Shown piece after piece: positions 1-8,856 of a stretch of DNA of 64,000 nt; position 1 is the first letter of the stretch; each line of letters begins with the position of its first letter. The notes below the pieces were generated by a model, which saw only the letters and a list, made by a program, of their open reading frames with translations, made no database searches and was not told the origin of the DNA. This DNA is from Denitratimonas tolerans (GTDB lineage: Bacteria; Pseudomonadota; Gammaproteobacteria; Xanthomonadales; Xanthomonadaceae). Location of the stretch: NCBI RefSeq assembly GCF_037203605.1, contig NZ_JBBDHC010000007.1:1-64000 (forward strand), read 5' to 3'. The position numbers and the translations under genes were made by a program.

Positions 1-893
1 TTGACCTGGGTCTGGCCGACGCCGTCGAGGTAATACTCGATCGGGTCTTCGACGGTGAGGATGTTGCGGGTGGCGTCGTTCAAGCGCGTCAGCGCGGCGT
101 ACAGCGTGGTGGTCTTGCCCGAGCCGGTGGGGCCGGTGACCAGCAGGATGCCGTGCGGGCGATGGATGAGCTGATCGATGCGCTGCGCGGTGGTGTCGTC
201 CATGCCGAGCTGCGAGAGATCGAGCCGACCGGCCTGTTTGTCGAGCAGGCGCAGCACGACGCGCTCGCCGTGTCCGGCGGGAATGGTGGAAACACGCACA
301 TCGACCGGGCGCCCGGCGATGCGCAGGCCGATGCGGCCATCCTGCGGCAGGCGCTTTTCCGCGATGTCGAGCTTGGCCATGACCTTGATGCGGCTGACCA
401 CGGGCGCGGCGACGGCCTTCTTCGGCGCGAGCACTTCGCGCAGCACGCCGTCGACGCGGAAGCGCACCACCAGGCGGTTCTCGAAGGGTTCGATGTGGAT
501 GTCCGAGGCGTTCTCGCGCACCGCTTCGGTCAAGAGCGCGTTGATCAGCCGGATGATCGGCGCGTCGTCGTCGCTTTCGAGAAGGTCGGTGGGTTCGGGC
601 AGGGCATCGGCGATCTGGTTGAGGTCGAGCGCGCCGTCCACGTCGGCGGCGGCGCTCAGGGCGTCGTCGGAGCCGCCTTCGTAAAGCGAGCGCAGGAGGC
701 GCTCGTAGGCGTCGGTGTCGAGCCGTTCGAGCCGCAGCGGTCGGCGCGCGAGCCGGCGCAGTTCCGCCAGCACTTCGGGCCTGATGCCGGGGCGACAGGC
801 CACGCGCGCGGCGTCGGGCTCGAACGCGACGATGGTGGCACCGTGGCGTCGGGCGAAACCGAAGCCGGGCCGCGCGGGCGCGATGTCAGTCAC
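1..893 (-). CDS. gspE: Type II secretion ATPase GspE, N-terminal part (cut by window edge)
   Basis: This is the cytoplasmic ATPase that powers the type II secretion pseudopilus. The 297 codons seen hold the N1E-like domain (about residues 1-95), a start of the ATPase core with the segment DVRVSTIPAGHGERVVLRLL, and a Walker A motif GPTGSGKTTT near residue 253. The gene then runs off the window just after VEDPIEYY. The chosen GTG start overlaps the gspD stop by eight bases (GTGACTGA), which indicates translational coupling in a gspC-D-E operon. The Walker B, Asp/His boxes and zinc-binding loop lie outside the window. The family assignment is firm; the exact start is inferred from the overlap. 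Confidence 0.93.
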   Translation of the reverse strand, partial: MTDIAPARPGFGFARRHGATIVAFEPDAARVACRPGIRPEVLAELRRLARRPLRLERLDTDAYERLLRSLYEGGSDDALSAAADVDGALDLNQIADALPEPTDLLESDDDAPIIRLINALLTEAVRENASDIHIEPFENRLVVRFRVDGVLREVLAPKKAVAAPVVSRIKVMAKLDIAEKRLPQDGRIGLRIAGRPVDVRVSTIPAGHGERVVLRLLDKQAGRLDLSQLGMDDTTAQRIDQLIHRPHGILLVTGPTGSGKTTTLYAALTRLNDATRNILTVEDPIEYYLDGVGQTQV

Positions 894-2946
894 GCGGCTG
901 CGCCTCGTCCGGCAGCGCCGGGTCGAGCGGCGGCGGATGGCGGAACAGGTCGCCGGGGCGCGCGTCTTCCAGCGCCGGCAGGAGCGGCTGGTTGTCGCCG
1001 CGGTAGCGCAGCTCCTTGTTCTCGCGCATGCGCAGCTGCTCGGCGCGCAGGAAGTTGTACTTCTCGCTGGAAACCGCGGCCTCGGTGATCGCATCGCGCA
1101 GGATGATCGGGCGCAGGAAGATCATCAGGTTGCGCTTGCTGCGGGTGGCGGCGCGGCTCTTGAACAGGTGCCCGAGCACGGGAATGCGGCTGATGCCGGG
1201 CACGCCCTGCTTGCTCTCGCTGGTTTCCTCCTGCTTGAGGCCGCCGAGCACCAGCAGGCCGCCGTCGGGCACCAGCACGCTGGTGGACAGCTCGCGCTTG
1301 TTGGTGACGAGGTCCACCGCGCCGGCCACGGTGCTGGCCAGGGCCGAGACTTCCTGCTTGATCTCCAGCCGCACCGCGTCGCCCTCGTTGATGTGCGGGG
1401 TGACGGTGAGGATCAGGCCCACGTCCTTGCGCTCCACCGTCTGGAACGGGTTGGTCGGCTGGTTGCCGGCGGTGCCGGTGTTGGTGTACTGGCCGGTGAG
1501 GAAGGGGACTTCCTGCACCACCTTGAACTGCGCCTCGGTGTTGTCGAGCGTGACCACGGACGGGTTCGAGAGCACGTTGGCGCGGCCATCGCCGCGCAGC
1601 GCCTTCACCAGCGCGCCGACCTGGAACAGCGTCATGGTGCCGCCCTTGCCGTCGGGGACCTCCACCCGGCCGCCGACCCAGCCCATGTTGAGGCCACCAC
1701 TACCGCTCAATGCACTGATCGGATTGGCCATCGCACCGAGAATGCCGACAGCTCCACCGGCACCGGGGAAGTTGGTGCCGCCAATGTAACCACGCTCGCC
1801 GTCGAAATTGGTGCTCTGCCACTGCACGCCGAGCTCGTCGGCGAGCTCATCGGTGACCTCGGCGATGACCGCTTCCACCATCACCTGGGCGCGGCGCACG
1901 TCGAGCTGGCGGATCACCGCGGCCAGGTCGCGGAACACGGCCGGCGCGGCGGTGATGATGAGGGCGTTGGTTTCGCCGTGGGCCTGGATGGTGGCGGCCT
2001 TGCCCTTGTCGCCGTCGGCGCTTTGGCGGGTCAGGGTGCCGGCCACGCTCTCGAGGATCACCGCGATATCCTCGGCGCGGGCGTAGTTGAGATACACGAC
2101 CTGGGTGTTCTCGCCGCCGTCCAGCGGCGTGTCCAGGTGCGCGATCAGGGTGCGCAGGCGCAGGCGGCCGGCGCGGTCGCCGGAAAGCAGGATGGAGTTG
2201 GTGCGCTCGTCGGCAATGAGCTTGGCTCCCGTCGCCGCACCCGGCGCGGCGGCACCGCCTTCCAGTGCGGTCAGGGTGCGCCCGACCTCGGCGGCGCTGG
2301 CGTGGCGCAGCGGGATCACTTCGACCTCGGCATCCGAGGCGGTGTCCATGCGCGCGATCAGCTCCATCAGCCGCGCCACGTTGCCGGCGCGGTCGCTGAT
2401 CAGGATCGAGTTGCTGGACGGGTTGGCGGTGAAGGTGGCCTGCTGCGGCGCGAGCGGGCGCAGCAGCTTGACCACGTCATCGGCCGCGACGTGCTTGAGC
2501 GCGATCAGGCGGGTGACCAGCGCGTCCGGCCCGCCGCCGCCGTTGCCCACGCTGCCGTCCTGCGCGGCCACCGCGTCGGGCACGATCTTGATCATGCTGC
2601 CGGCCGACACCGCGGCGAAGCCGTGCACGCGCAGCACCGAGAGGAAGGTCTCGTAGATTTCCGCCGGCGTCTGCGGCTTGGACGAAATCACCGTGACGCG
2701 GCCTTCCACGCGCGGATCGACGATGAAGCTCTTGCCGGTGATCTCGCTCACCGTCTGCACCAGCACCGCGATGTCGGCGGCCTTGAGGTTGAGGGTGTGG
2801 CGGCCATCGTTCGACGCCGGTGCCGTCACCCCGGCGCTGCTGCCATCGGCGGGAACCACGCCCGGCGGCGTCTGGGCAGCCAGCGGCAGCGCCGCGAGCA
2901 GCAGGACAGGGAGGGCGATGGCGCGGATGGGGCGGAGTCGAAGCAT
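886..2946 (-). CDS. gspD: Type II secretion outer-membrane secretin GspD
   Basis: The product is a 686-residue secretin that forms the outer-membrane channel of the type II system. It has a signal peptide (residues 1 to about 24, ending LPLAAQ), an N0 domain (about 45-125, with the TGKSFIVDP segment), repeated N1-N3 modules (about 150-390), and a secretin domain with the signature segment NVLSNPSVVTLDN and VPVLGHLF near the end. The upstream reading frame continues past the ATG at 2946, but that extension lacks a signal peptide, so the ATG was chosen. It lies 43 bases after gspC and overlaps gspE. No pilotin-binding tail could be identified. Confidence 0.95.
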   Translation of the reverse strand: MLRLRPIRAIALPVLLLAALPLAAQTPPGVVPADGSSAGVTAPASNDGRHTLNLKAADIAVLVQTVSEITGKSFIVDPRVEGRVTVISSKPQTPAEIYETFLSVLRVHGFAAVSAGSMIKIVPDAVAAQDGSVGNGGGGPDALVTRLIALKHVAADDVVKLLRPLAPQQATFTANPSSNSILISDRAGNVARLMELIARMDTASDAEVEVIPLRHASAAEVGRTLTALEGGAAAPGAATGAKLIADERTNSILLSGDRAGRLRLRTLIAHLDTPLDGGENTQVVYLNYARAEDIAVILESVAGTLTRQSADGDKGKAATIQAHGETNALIITAAPAVFRDLAAVIRQLDVRRAQVMVEAVIAEVTDELADELGVQWQSTNFDGERGYIGGTNFPGAGGAVGILGAMANPISALSGSGGLNMGWVGGRVEVPDGKGGTMTLFQVGALVKALRGDGRANVLSNPSVVTLDNTEAQFKVVQEVPFLTGQYTNTGTAGNQPTNPFQTVERKDVGLILTVTPHINEGDAVRLEIKQEVSALASTVAGAVDLVTNKRELSTSVLVPDGGLLVLGGLKQEETSESKQGVPGISRIPVLGHLFKSRAATRSKRNLMIFLRPIILRDAITEAAVSSEKYNFLRAEQLRMRENKELRYRGDNQPLLPALEDARPGDLFRHPPPLDPALPDEAQPRD

Positions 2947-2989
2947 GGGGAGAGTGTCCGTGGCGTGGATTCGGCGAGGGTGGCGTGGT

Positions 2990-3901
2990 TCAGAGCCCGA
3001 GCTGGAGCCGGACGGGTTTGCCGTCGCGTTCGACTTCGATCTGCACCGAGCGCGCGTCGCGCAGCGCCGAGAGCAGTTCCATCTGGCGCGCGGGTCCGTC
3101 GAGCGGGATGCCGTTGACCGCGGTGACCACGTCGGTGGGGCGCAGGCCGGCGCGCGAAAGCAGGTCCGAGTCGCGCCCGACGCCCAGGCGCACGCCCTGC
3201 ATGCGGCCGTTGGCGAAGACCGGGAACACCTGCACCTGCTTGGCCAGCTCCTGCACGTTGGGCAGGTTGGCGGCGCGGTAGGTTTCCATGTCCGGCATGC
3301 CCGGCGCGATGACGGGAGCAAAGGCACCGGGCGCGAGCGGCGGGTTCGCGGTGCCGGGCAGGCGCGTGCGCGCGGCGGTGCCGCCGGAGGAGACCGCCGG
3401 GCTGAGCGAGTCGTCGGTGATGCGCAGGCTGAGGGTCTCGCTGACGCCGCCGCGCGACAGCACGATCTGTCCGGCGAGGATCTGCTCAAGACGCGCATCG
3501 CCCGGCAGCGCGTCGCCCACCCGGTAGGCGCGATCGACGCCCTGTTCGTCGGCGATGATGGCGATGCCGCCGTCCGGACGGTTCTCGTTGAAGGTGCCGC
3601 GCAGCACCAGCTTGAGCGCGGTTTCCTGCAGCTGGGCCTGGGCGGCGATGGCGCGGTTCATGTCGGCCTGGGCATCACCGAACAGGTGCCACTTCGCCAC
3701 CTCGCCCCGGGCCGCCGTGGTTGCGGAGGCGGCGGCCGGGACGTCGACCGGGGACGCCGGCGGCGACTCGACGCCGGCCAGCAGCAGCCACAGCAGCGCC
3801 ACCGCCTGCCAGACGCACAGCGCCAGCGCCACCGCGAGCGCCAGCCGCGCCGGCCAGGGCGAACTGTGCAGGGAACGGGGCAGGGTCAGCGCGTCAAGCA
3901 C
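2990..3901 (-). CDS. gspC: Type II secretion inner-membrane protein GspC
   Basis: This 303-residue bitopic protein links the inner-membrane platform to the GspD secretin. One membrane helix lies at about residues 18-42 and an alanine/proline-rich linker follows. A homology region (about 70-165, including KLVLRGTFNENRPDGGIAII) is the part known to bind secretin N0, and a C-terminal PDZ domain (about 210-303) carries the segment LRPTDVVTAVNG. The start is GTG and I see no Shine-Dalgarno sequence before it. It is the first gene of the gspC-D-E operon. The order C-D-E differs from the xps cluster of Xanthomonas, where gspE comes first. Confidence 0.92.
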   Translation of the reverse strand: MLDALTLPRSLHSSPWPARLALAVALALCVWQAVALLWLLLAGVESPPASPVDVPAAASATTAARGEVAKWHLFGDAQADMNRAIAAQAQLQETALKLVLRGTFNENRPDGGIAIIADEQGVDRAYRVGDALPGDARLEQILAGQIVLSRGGVSETLSLRITDDSLSPAVSSGGTAARTRLPGTANPPLAPGAFAPVIAPGMPDMETYRAANLPNVQELAKQVQVFPVFANGRMQGVRLGVGRDSDLLSRAGLRPTDVVTAVNGIPLDGPARQMELLSALRDARSVQIEVERDGKPVRLQLGL

Positions 3902-3950
3902 GGCAAGGGATCGCGTCGGGGGAGCCGACGCACTGTAGCAAACCGTCGCG

Positions 3951-3978
3951 CCGGAAGCGCGCGACGCGCGCGCTCCGG
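3951..3978 (-). terminator. Hairpin between rhlB and gspC
   Basis: The arms CCGGAAGCGCGCG and CGCGCGCTCCGG pair with one bulged base around a three-base loop. The hairpin lies 20 bases past the rhlB stop on the minus strand. No real U-tract follows, so it may be a weak terminator or only a 3'-end stabiliser. A second seven-base-pair hairpin (3913-3931) lies just before the gspC start. Confidence 0.4.
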
Positions 3979-3997
3979 GCAGGGTACCGCGCGCGCT

Positions 3998-5758
3998 TCA
4001 GTGCCGTGCGGGCGGGCGGTTGAAGAAGCGGCCCACGCGCTTCTTGAGGCGCGCCAGCAGGGATTCGGGCGAGCCGTTCGCCGGCGTGGCCGGAGCCGGC
4101 TGCTTGTCCGCAGGGGCGACGCGGTCGCCGTGCAGCAGCCGCGCCTCGACCCGCTCGCGCGCCTCGCGCTGGCGGCGCCCGCCGCGGCGACGGCGCTTTT
4201 TCGCCTCGGTGGCCTCGCTCGAGGCGACCTGCTCGCCGGCACGGATCGATCCGGGTTCCGGTGCCGCGGCACCGTTGCCCTGCGCCTGTGCCTGTGCTGG
4301 AGCCGACGCCTCGTCCTCACGCGGGCGCGGAGGGCGCGAGCGCGAGCGGCTGCCCTCCGCGCGCGGCGGACGTTCGCCGCGTTCGCCACCCGGTCGCGGG
4401 CCGGATCCGGCGCCGCGTTCGCGGCGCTGGCGCGAGCCGGAGCCCGATCCGCCCGGACGCGCGCCGGCCTTTTCCGCGGCCTTCTGCTCGCGCACCTCGC
4501 GGAAGATTTCGCCGATGCTGTCTTCATCGCCTTCATCCGCGTCTTCCGACGCGACAGACGGTGCGCGCGCGGGGCGCGGCAGGGCGGTCATCAGCTCCGG
4601 GGTCACCTGGCCTACCGGGATCTTCTGCTCGATGAAGGCCTCGATGTCCGGCAGGCCCATCGCGTACATCTCGCAGGCGAAGCTGATCGCATCGCCTTCT
4701 TCGCCCAGGCGCGCGGTGCGCCCGATGCGGTGCACGTAGTCCTCGGCATCGAAGGGCAGATCGTAGTTGTAGACGTACTTGACCCCGTCGATATGCAGGC
4801 CGCGCGCCGCCACGTCCGTGGCCACCAGGATTTCGAGCTGACCGGCCTGGAAGCGGCGCAGGAGGCTCTCGCGCTTCTTCTGCGGCACGTCGCCCGAGAG
4901 CACGCCGACGCGGTAGCCGGCCTTTTCCAGCGCCCGCGCCACGCGCTCGACGAACACCTTGGTGTTGACGAAGACCATGGTGCGCGCACCCTCGCTGCGC
5001 GAGAGCAGGCCCAGCAGCAGCGGCAGCTTTTCCTCGTTGGAGGGGAAATACACGGTCTGGCGCACCCGGGCGGCGGTGATCGATTCAGTTTCCACCACCA
5101 GCTTTTCCGGCTCGTTCATGTGCTCGTAGGCCAGCTCCAGCACGCGATGGCTCAAGGTGGCCGAGAACAGCATGGTCTGGCGCGTGGTGCGCGCGGGCAT
5201 GCGCCGCAGCAGGAAGCGGATGTCCTTGATGAAGCCGAGGTCGAACATGCGGTCGGCTTCGTCGAGCACGCAGATTTCGCAGGCGTGCAGCGACACGACC
5301 TTGTGCTGGCGCACGTAGTCGATCAGGCGGCCGGGCGTGGCGATGATGACGTCGGCACCTTCCTGCAGGGTGGCGCGCTGCTTGTCGTAATCCACGCCGC
5401 CGTAGATCAGCGCAAAGCGCAGCCCCAGGTCGGAGCCGAACTTGAGCGCGTCCTTGTGGATCTGGATGGCCAGTTCGCGCGTGGGTGCCAGGATCAGGGC
5501 GCGCGGATCCTCGGGCTTGCGCTCGGCCAGTGCGGGACGGGTCAGCAGGCGGTTCACCACGGCGACCAGGAAGGCCAGGGTCTTGCCGGTGCCGGTCTGG
5601 GCCTGCCCGGCCACGTCGCGCCCGGCCAGCGCCACGGGCAGGGTCATGGCCTGGATCGGCGTGCAGCGGGTGAAGCCGGCGTTGTCCAGGCCGGCCAGCA
5701 CGGCGGGTGCCAGCGGCAGGCTGGAGAAGGGGATGTCGGTCAGCGGGTTGTCGCTCAT
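3998..5758 (-). CDS. rhlB: DEAD-box ATP-dependent RNA helicase RhlB
   Basis: The 586-residue RNA helicase probably works in RNA turnover with RNase E. Motifs appear in order: the Q motif region TRCTPIQ (about 29-36), motif I AQTGTGKT, PTRELA, TPGRLID, DEAD within VLDEADRMFDLGF, SAT, and motif VI HRIGRTARLG. The C-terminal 180 residues are low-complexity and rich in Arg, Gly, Pro and Ala with KKRRRRGGRR-like clusters, which resembles other Xanthomonadales RhlB and is much longer than the E. coli enzyme (about 420 residues). It is divergent from trxA-rho, a conserved arrangement that supports RhlB over other DEAD-box paralogues. Confidence 0.94.
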   Translation of the reverse strand: MSDNPLTDIPFSSLPLAPAVLAGLDNAGFTRCTPIQAMTLPVALAGRDVAGQAQTGTGKTLAFLVAVVNRLLTRPALAERKPEDPRALILAPTRELAIQIHKDALKFGSDLGLRFALIYGGVDYDKQRATLQEGADVIIATPGRLIDYVRQHKVVSLHACEICVLDEADRMFDLGFIKDIRFLLRRMPARTTRQTMLFSATLSHRVLELAYEHMNEPEKLVVETESITAARVRQTVYFPSNEEKLPLLLGLLSRSEGARTMVFVNTKVFVERVARALEKAGYRVGVLSGDVPQKKRESLLRRFQAGQLEILVATDVAARGLHIDGVKYVYNYDLPFDAEDYVHRIGRTARLGEEGDAISFACEMYAMGLPDIEAFIEQKIPVGQVTPELMTALPRPARAPSVASEDADEGDEDSIGEIFREVREQKAAEKAGARPGGSGSGSRQRRERGAGSGPRPGGERGERPPRAEGSRSRSRPPRPREDEASAPAQAQAQGNGAAAPEPGSIRAGEQVASSEATEAKKRRRRGGRRQREARERVEARLLHGDRVAPADKQPAPATPANGSPESLLARLKKRVGRFFNRPPARH

Positions 5759-6063
5759 GGGATTCCGGAAGTGGGGCGGTCTGGCCGCCGGGTGGAATGA
5801 CGCTGCCGCGGTCGAATGACGCGGCCTGCGCGAAGGATCGGGTTTGCGGGACGGAAAAGCTGCCGCGGGCGTCGGGAGGCGACGGCACGGCGCGTCGCCT
5901 GCCTGGCCACCGATGACGATGTTGCACGCATCGCGGGCTTGCCGCCAAACTGCGTCGTCCGCCGCGATTCGGCGTCGCCCGAACCTTGAAACGGCGGCAG
6001 TGACCCCCCAAGTGTAGCGGATCAGGCGGCCGCCGGCGCGCCAACGTCCCGCAGGAGCAATAG
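5759..6063. promoter_or_regulatory. Divergent rhlB / trxA intergenic region
   Basis: These 305 bases separate two divergent genes and must hold both promoters. A TTGAAA at 5986 is a possible -35 for trxA, but no well-spaced -10 follows. A good ribosome-binding site (AGGAGC) lies seven bases before the trxA ATG. No coding sequence was recognised. Confidence 0.45.
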
Positions 6064-6390
6064 ATGAGCGACAACGTGATCCACGTCGGCGAGGCCGACT
6101 TCGAAGCCCAGGTTCTGCAATCGGAGCTGCCGGTACTGGTGGATTTCTGGGCCGAATGGTGTGGGCCGTGTCGGATGATCGGACCGATCGTCGACGAGCT
6201 GGCCGACAGCCATGCCGGCAAGGTGAAGGTGGTGAAGGTCAATGTGGATCAGAACCAGCGGATCGCCGCCAACTATCAGGTGCGCGGCATCCCGATGCTG
6301 CTGATGTTCAAGAACGGCAAGGTGGAAGCCACCCAGGTCGGTGCCGTGGGCAAGGCCCAGCTCACCCAGTTCGTCGACAGCGTTGTCTGA
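6064..6390 (+). CDS. trxA: Thioredoxin TrxA
   Basis: This cytoplasmic disulfide reductase has 108 residues, the normal length. The redox motif WCGPC sits at residues 32-36 (Cys33 and Cys36), and the cis-proline loop GIPML follows near residue 76. It has no signal peptide. AGGAGC precedes the ATG at good distance. The next gene is rho, after a hairpin, in the conserved trxA-rho order. Confidence 0.97.
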   Translation: MSDNVIHVGEADFEAQVLQSELPVLVDFWAEWCGPCRMIGPIVDELADSHAGKVKVVKVNVDQNQRIAANYQVRGIPMLLMFKNGKVEATQVGAVGKAQLTQFVDSVV

Positions 6391-6403
6391 GATTCCCGCC
6401 GCC

Positions 6404-6427
6404 GCCGCCGGCGCAGCTGCCGGCGGC
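6404..6427 (+). terminator. Hairpin after trxA
   Basis: A perfect nine-base-pair stem (GCCGCCGGC with GCCGGCGGC) and six-base loop lie 13 bases past the trxA stop. There is no U-tract. It may reduce read-through into rho, or form part of the rho leader, whose gene is autoregulated in other bacteria. Confidence 0.45.
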
Positions 6428-6588
6428 CTGGCCCGCCGCCTGCGGATGAACGCCGCAATGCGGCACGTCTTTACCTCGCGGCCCGCGCGGTGTAACGTGC
6501 AGGCCATCTGCCGGTGCGATTCCGCGCTGCTTCCGCTCTGATCCGTCCCATTCCTGGACCCACTCGCACTTTCAGCGAGACACTTCCC

Positions 6589-8196
6589 GTGCAAGAAAAC
6601 GACAACGACACCCCGGTCGCCGCCGCGCCCGCTCCGGTGCACGCCGAGCGTGCCCAACCCCATCCTGCGCCTGCGCCCGCCGAGGCCAGCCCCGCAACGC
6701 CTGCCGCCGAAGGCGGCGTCGCCGCGCCGGCAGTAGGTGCCGCGCAAGGCGAAGCCGGCAGCAAGTCCGGCAACCGCAATCGCCACCGCGACCGCCGCGA
6801 TCGCCGCCGTGGACGCGGCGAGCGCGACAACCGCGACAGCCGCGCCGCGCGCGACCTGCCCGATGACGACGATGGCGAGGATGCGATGCCCGAGCCGCAG
6901 CGCGCGCCGCTCGCGCTGCCGCCGGATTTTCCGACCTACAGCCTGGCCGACCTCAAGAAGATGCCGGCGCACAAGCTGCTCGACATCGCCGACCAGCTCG
7001 GCATCGGCGAGAGCGTGGCGCGCCTGCGCAAGCAGGACGTCACCTTCGCCCTGCTCAAGATGCTCACCCGCCACGGCGACGGCGTGGCCGCCGACGGCGT
7101 GCTGGAGATCCTGCCCGACGGCTTCGGCTTCCTGCGCTCGGCCGACGCCAGCTACCTCGCCGGCCCGGACGACACCTACATCTCGCCCAGCCAGATCCGC
7201 CGCTTCAACCTGCGCACCGGCGACTTCCTCACCGGCCGCATCCGCTATCCCAAGGACGGCGAACGCTACTTCGCGCTGGCCATGGTCGACACGATCAACG
7301 GCGAGCCGCCTGAAGCCTCGAAGAACAAGGTGCTGTTCGAGAACCTCACGCCGCTGTTCCCGCGCGAGCGCTTCCACCTGGAGCGCGGCAACGGCTCGTC
7401 CGAGGACATCACCGGCCGCATCCTGGATCTCGTCGCCCCGATCGGGCGCGGCCAGCGCGGCCTGATCGTCTCCCAGCCCAAGGCCGGCAAGACGATGCTG
7501 ATGCAGAATGTGGCCCAGGCCATCATGCACAACCATCCGGACGTGCACCTGATCGTGCTGCTGATCGACGAGCGCCCGGAAGAAGTCACCGAAATGCAGC
7601 GCAGCGTGCGCGGCGAAGTGGTGTCCTCCACCTTCGACGAGCCCGCCGCGCGCCATGTGCAGGTGGCTGAAATGGTGATCGAGCGGGCCAAGCGCCTGGT
7701 CGAACACAAGCGCGACGTGGTGATCCTGCTCGACTCCATTACCCGCCTGGCGCGCGCCTACAACACCGTGGTGCCCAGCTCCGGCAAGGTGCTCACCGGC
7801 GGCGTCGATGCCAACGCCCTGCAGCGTCCCAAGCGCTTCTTCGGCGCGGCGCGCAAGGCCGAGGAAGGCGGTTCGCTGACGATCCTGGCCACCGCGCTGA
7901 TCGACACCGGCTCCAAGATGGACGAGGTGATCTACGAGGAGTTCAAGGGCACCGGCAACATGGAGATACACCTGGACCGCCGCATCGCCGAGAAGCGCGT
8001 GTATCCGGCGATCAACATCAACCGCTCCGGCACCCGCCGCGAAGAGCTGCTGATCGAACCCGATTACCTCCAGAAGATCTGGATCCTGCGCAAGCTGCTG
8101 CATCCGATGGACGAGTTGGCGGCGATGGAGTTCCTGCTCGACAAGATGAAGAACACCAAGACCAACGAGGAGTTCTTCAACTTCATGAAGCGCTGA
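6589..8196 (+). CDS. rho: Transcription termination factor Rho
   Basis: Rho is the hexameric RNA-dependent ATPase that ends transcription. The chosen GTG start gives 535 residues; another in-frame GTG lies at 6514 and neither has a clear ribosome-binding site. An N-terminal extension of about 115 residues is Ala/Pro-rich and then Arg/Asp-rich (NRHRDRRDRRRGRGERDNRD). The Rho_N helical domain (SLADLKKMPAHKLLDIA), a cold-shock-like RNA-binding domain (LEILPDGFGFLRS), Walker A QPKAGKTM, and Walker B region IVLLIDERPEEVTEM follow in the normal order, with the R-loop after them. The extension makes it longer than the 419-residue E. coli protein, as in other high-GC bacteria. Confidence 0.96.
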   Translation: MQENDNDTPVAAAPAPVHAERAQPHPAPAPAEASPATPAAEGGVAAPAVGAAQGEAGSKSGNRNRHRDRRDRRRGRGERDNRDSRAARDLPDDDDGEDAMPEPQRAPLALPPDFPTYSLADLKKMPAHKLLDIADQLGIGESVARLRKQDVTFALLKMLTRHGDGVAADGVLEILPDGFGFLRSADASYLAGPDDTYISPSQIRRFNLRTGDFLTGRIRYPKDGERYFALAMVDTINGEPPEASKNKVLFENLTPLFPRERFHLERGNGSSEDITGRILDLVAPIGRGQRGLIVSQPKAGKTMLMQNVAQAIMHNHPDVHLIVLLIDERPEEVTEMQRSVRGEVVSSTFDEPAARHVQVAEMVIERAKRLVEHKRDVVILLDSITRLARAYNTVVPSSGKVLTGGVDANALQRPKRFFGAARKAEEGGSLTILATALIDTGSKMDEVIYEEFKGTGNMEIHLDRRIAEKRVYPAININRSGTRREELLIEPDYLQKIWILRKLLHPMDELAAMEFLLDKMKNTKTNEEFFNFMKR

Positions 8197-8206
8197 TGCG
8201 CCTCGG

Positions 8207-8234
8207 AAGGCGGCCGCCGCTGCGGCCGCCTTTC
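8207..8234 (+). terminator. Rho-independent terminator after rho
   Basis: A perfect 11-base-pair stem (AAGGCGGCCGC with GCGGCCGCCTT), a four-base loop and a short T run (TTT) follow the rho stop by ten bases. Confidence 0.75.
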
Positions 8235-8340
8235 GCGCCCGGGCGGACCATGGCGACACACTCCGGCCGGGTCCAGGCAATACTTGCGGGCTCCGGCCAG
8301 GGCCGGTGCCGCACCGGCTTTCCGTTCCAGAGAGATCCCG

Positions 8341-8856
8341 ATGTCCCAGCTTTCCTCGCTTGACCGCGACCAGCTCCTCGCCTGCGGACGCGGCGAAATG
8401 TTCGGCCCCGGCAATGCGCGCCTGCCGCTGCCGCCGATGCTGATGTTCGACCGCATCACCCATATCGCCGCCGCCGGTGGCGAGCACGGCAAGGGCGTGA
8501 TCGAGGCCGAGCTCGACATCCGCCCGGACCTCTGGTTCTTCGGCTGCCACTTCGAGGGCGACCCGGTGATGCCCGGCTGCCTCGGTGTCGATGCCATGTG
8601 GCAGCTCGCCGGATTCTTCCTGCCCTGGCTGGGCGAACCCGGCCTCGGGCGCGCGCTGGGCGTGGGCGAAGTCAAGTTCACCGGCCAAGTGCTGCCCACG
8701 GCGAAAACGGTGCGCTATGTCATCGACATCAGCCGGGTGATCCGCAGTCGCCTCAAGCTGGTGGTTGCCGACGGCCGCACCTTCGTGGACGATCGCCTGA
8801 TCTATACCGCCAAGGACCTGCGGGTCGGCCTGTTCAAGTCAACGGAGAGCTTCTGA
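8341..8856 (+). CDS. fabA: 3-hydroxydecanoyl-ACP dehydratase/isomerase FabA
   Basis: FabA dehydrates 3-hydroxydecanoyl-ACP and isomerises the trans-2 to the cis-3 enoyl form, which starts unsaturated fatty acid synthesis. The 171-residue length is standard. The catalytic His70 (GCHFEGDPVMPG) and Asp84 (LGVDAMWQ) are at the same positions as in E. coli. The gene is followed directly by fabB, with TGATG sharing one base, so the two are translated together. Confidence 0.97.
   Translation: MSQLSSLDRDQLLACGRGEMFGPGNARLPLPPMLMFDRITHIAAAGGEHGKGVIEAELDIRPDLWFFGCHFEGDPVMPGCLGVDAMWQLAGFFLPWLGEPGLGRALGVGEVKFTGQVLPTAKTVRYVIDISRVIRSRLKLVVADGRTFVDDRLIYTAKDLRVGLFKSTESF

Noticed and set aside
715..5800. Long plus-strand frames opposite gspD-gspC and rhlB
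   Set aside because: They mirror the real minus-strand genes. The translations are His/Gln/Arg-rich with no domains, as usual in very high GC DNA.
6514..6588. Longer Rho start at the upstream GTG
   Set aside because: The extra 25 residues look unlike other Rho N-termini and no ribosome-binding site precedes them, although the choice is not certain.
6022..8688. Frame of 888 codons on the minus strand opposite trxA, rho and fabA
   Set aside because: It crosses three well-supported genes and has no recognisable motif.
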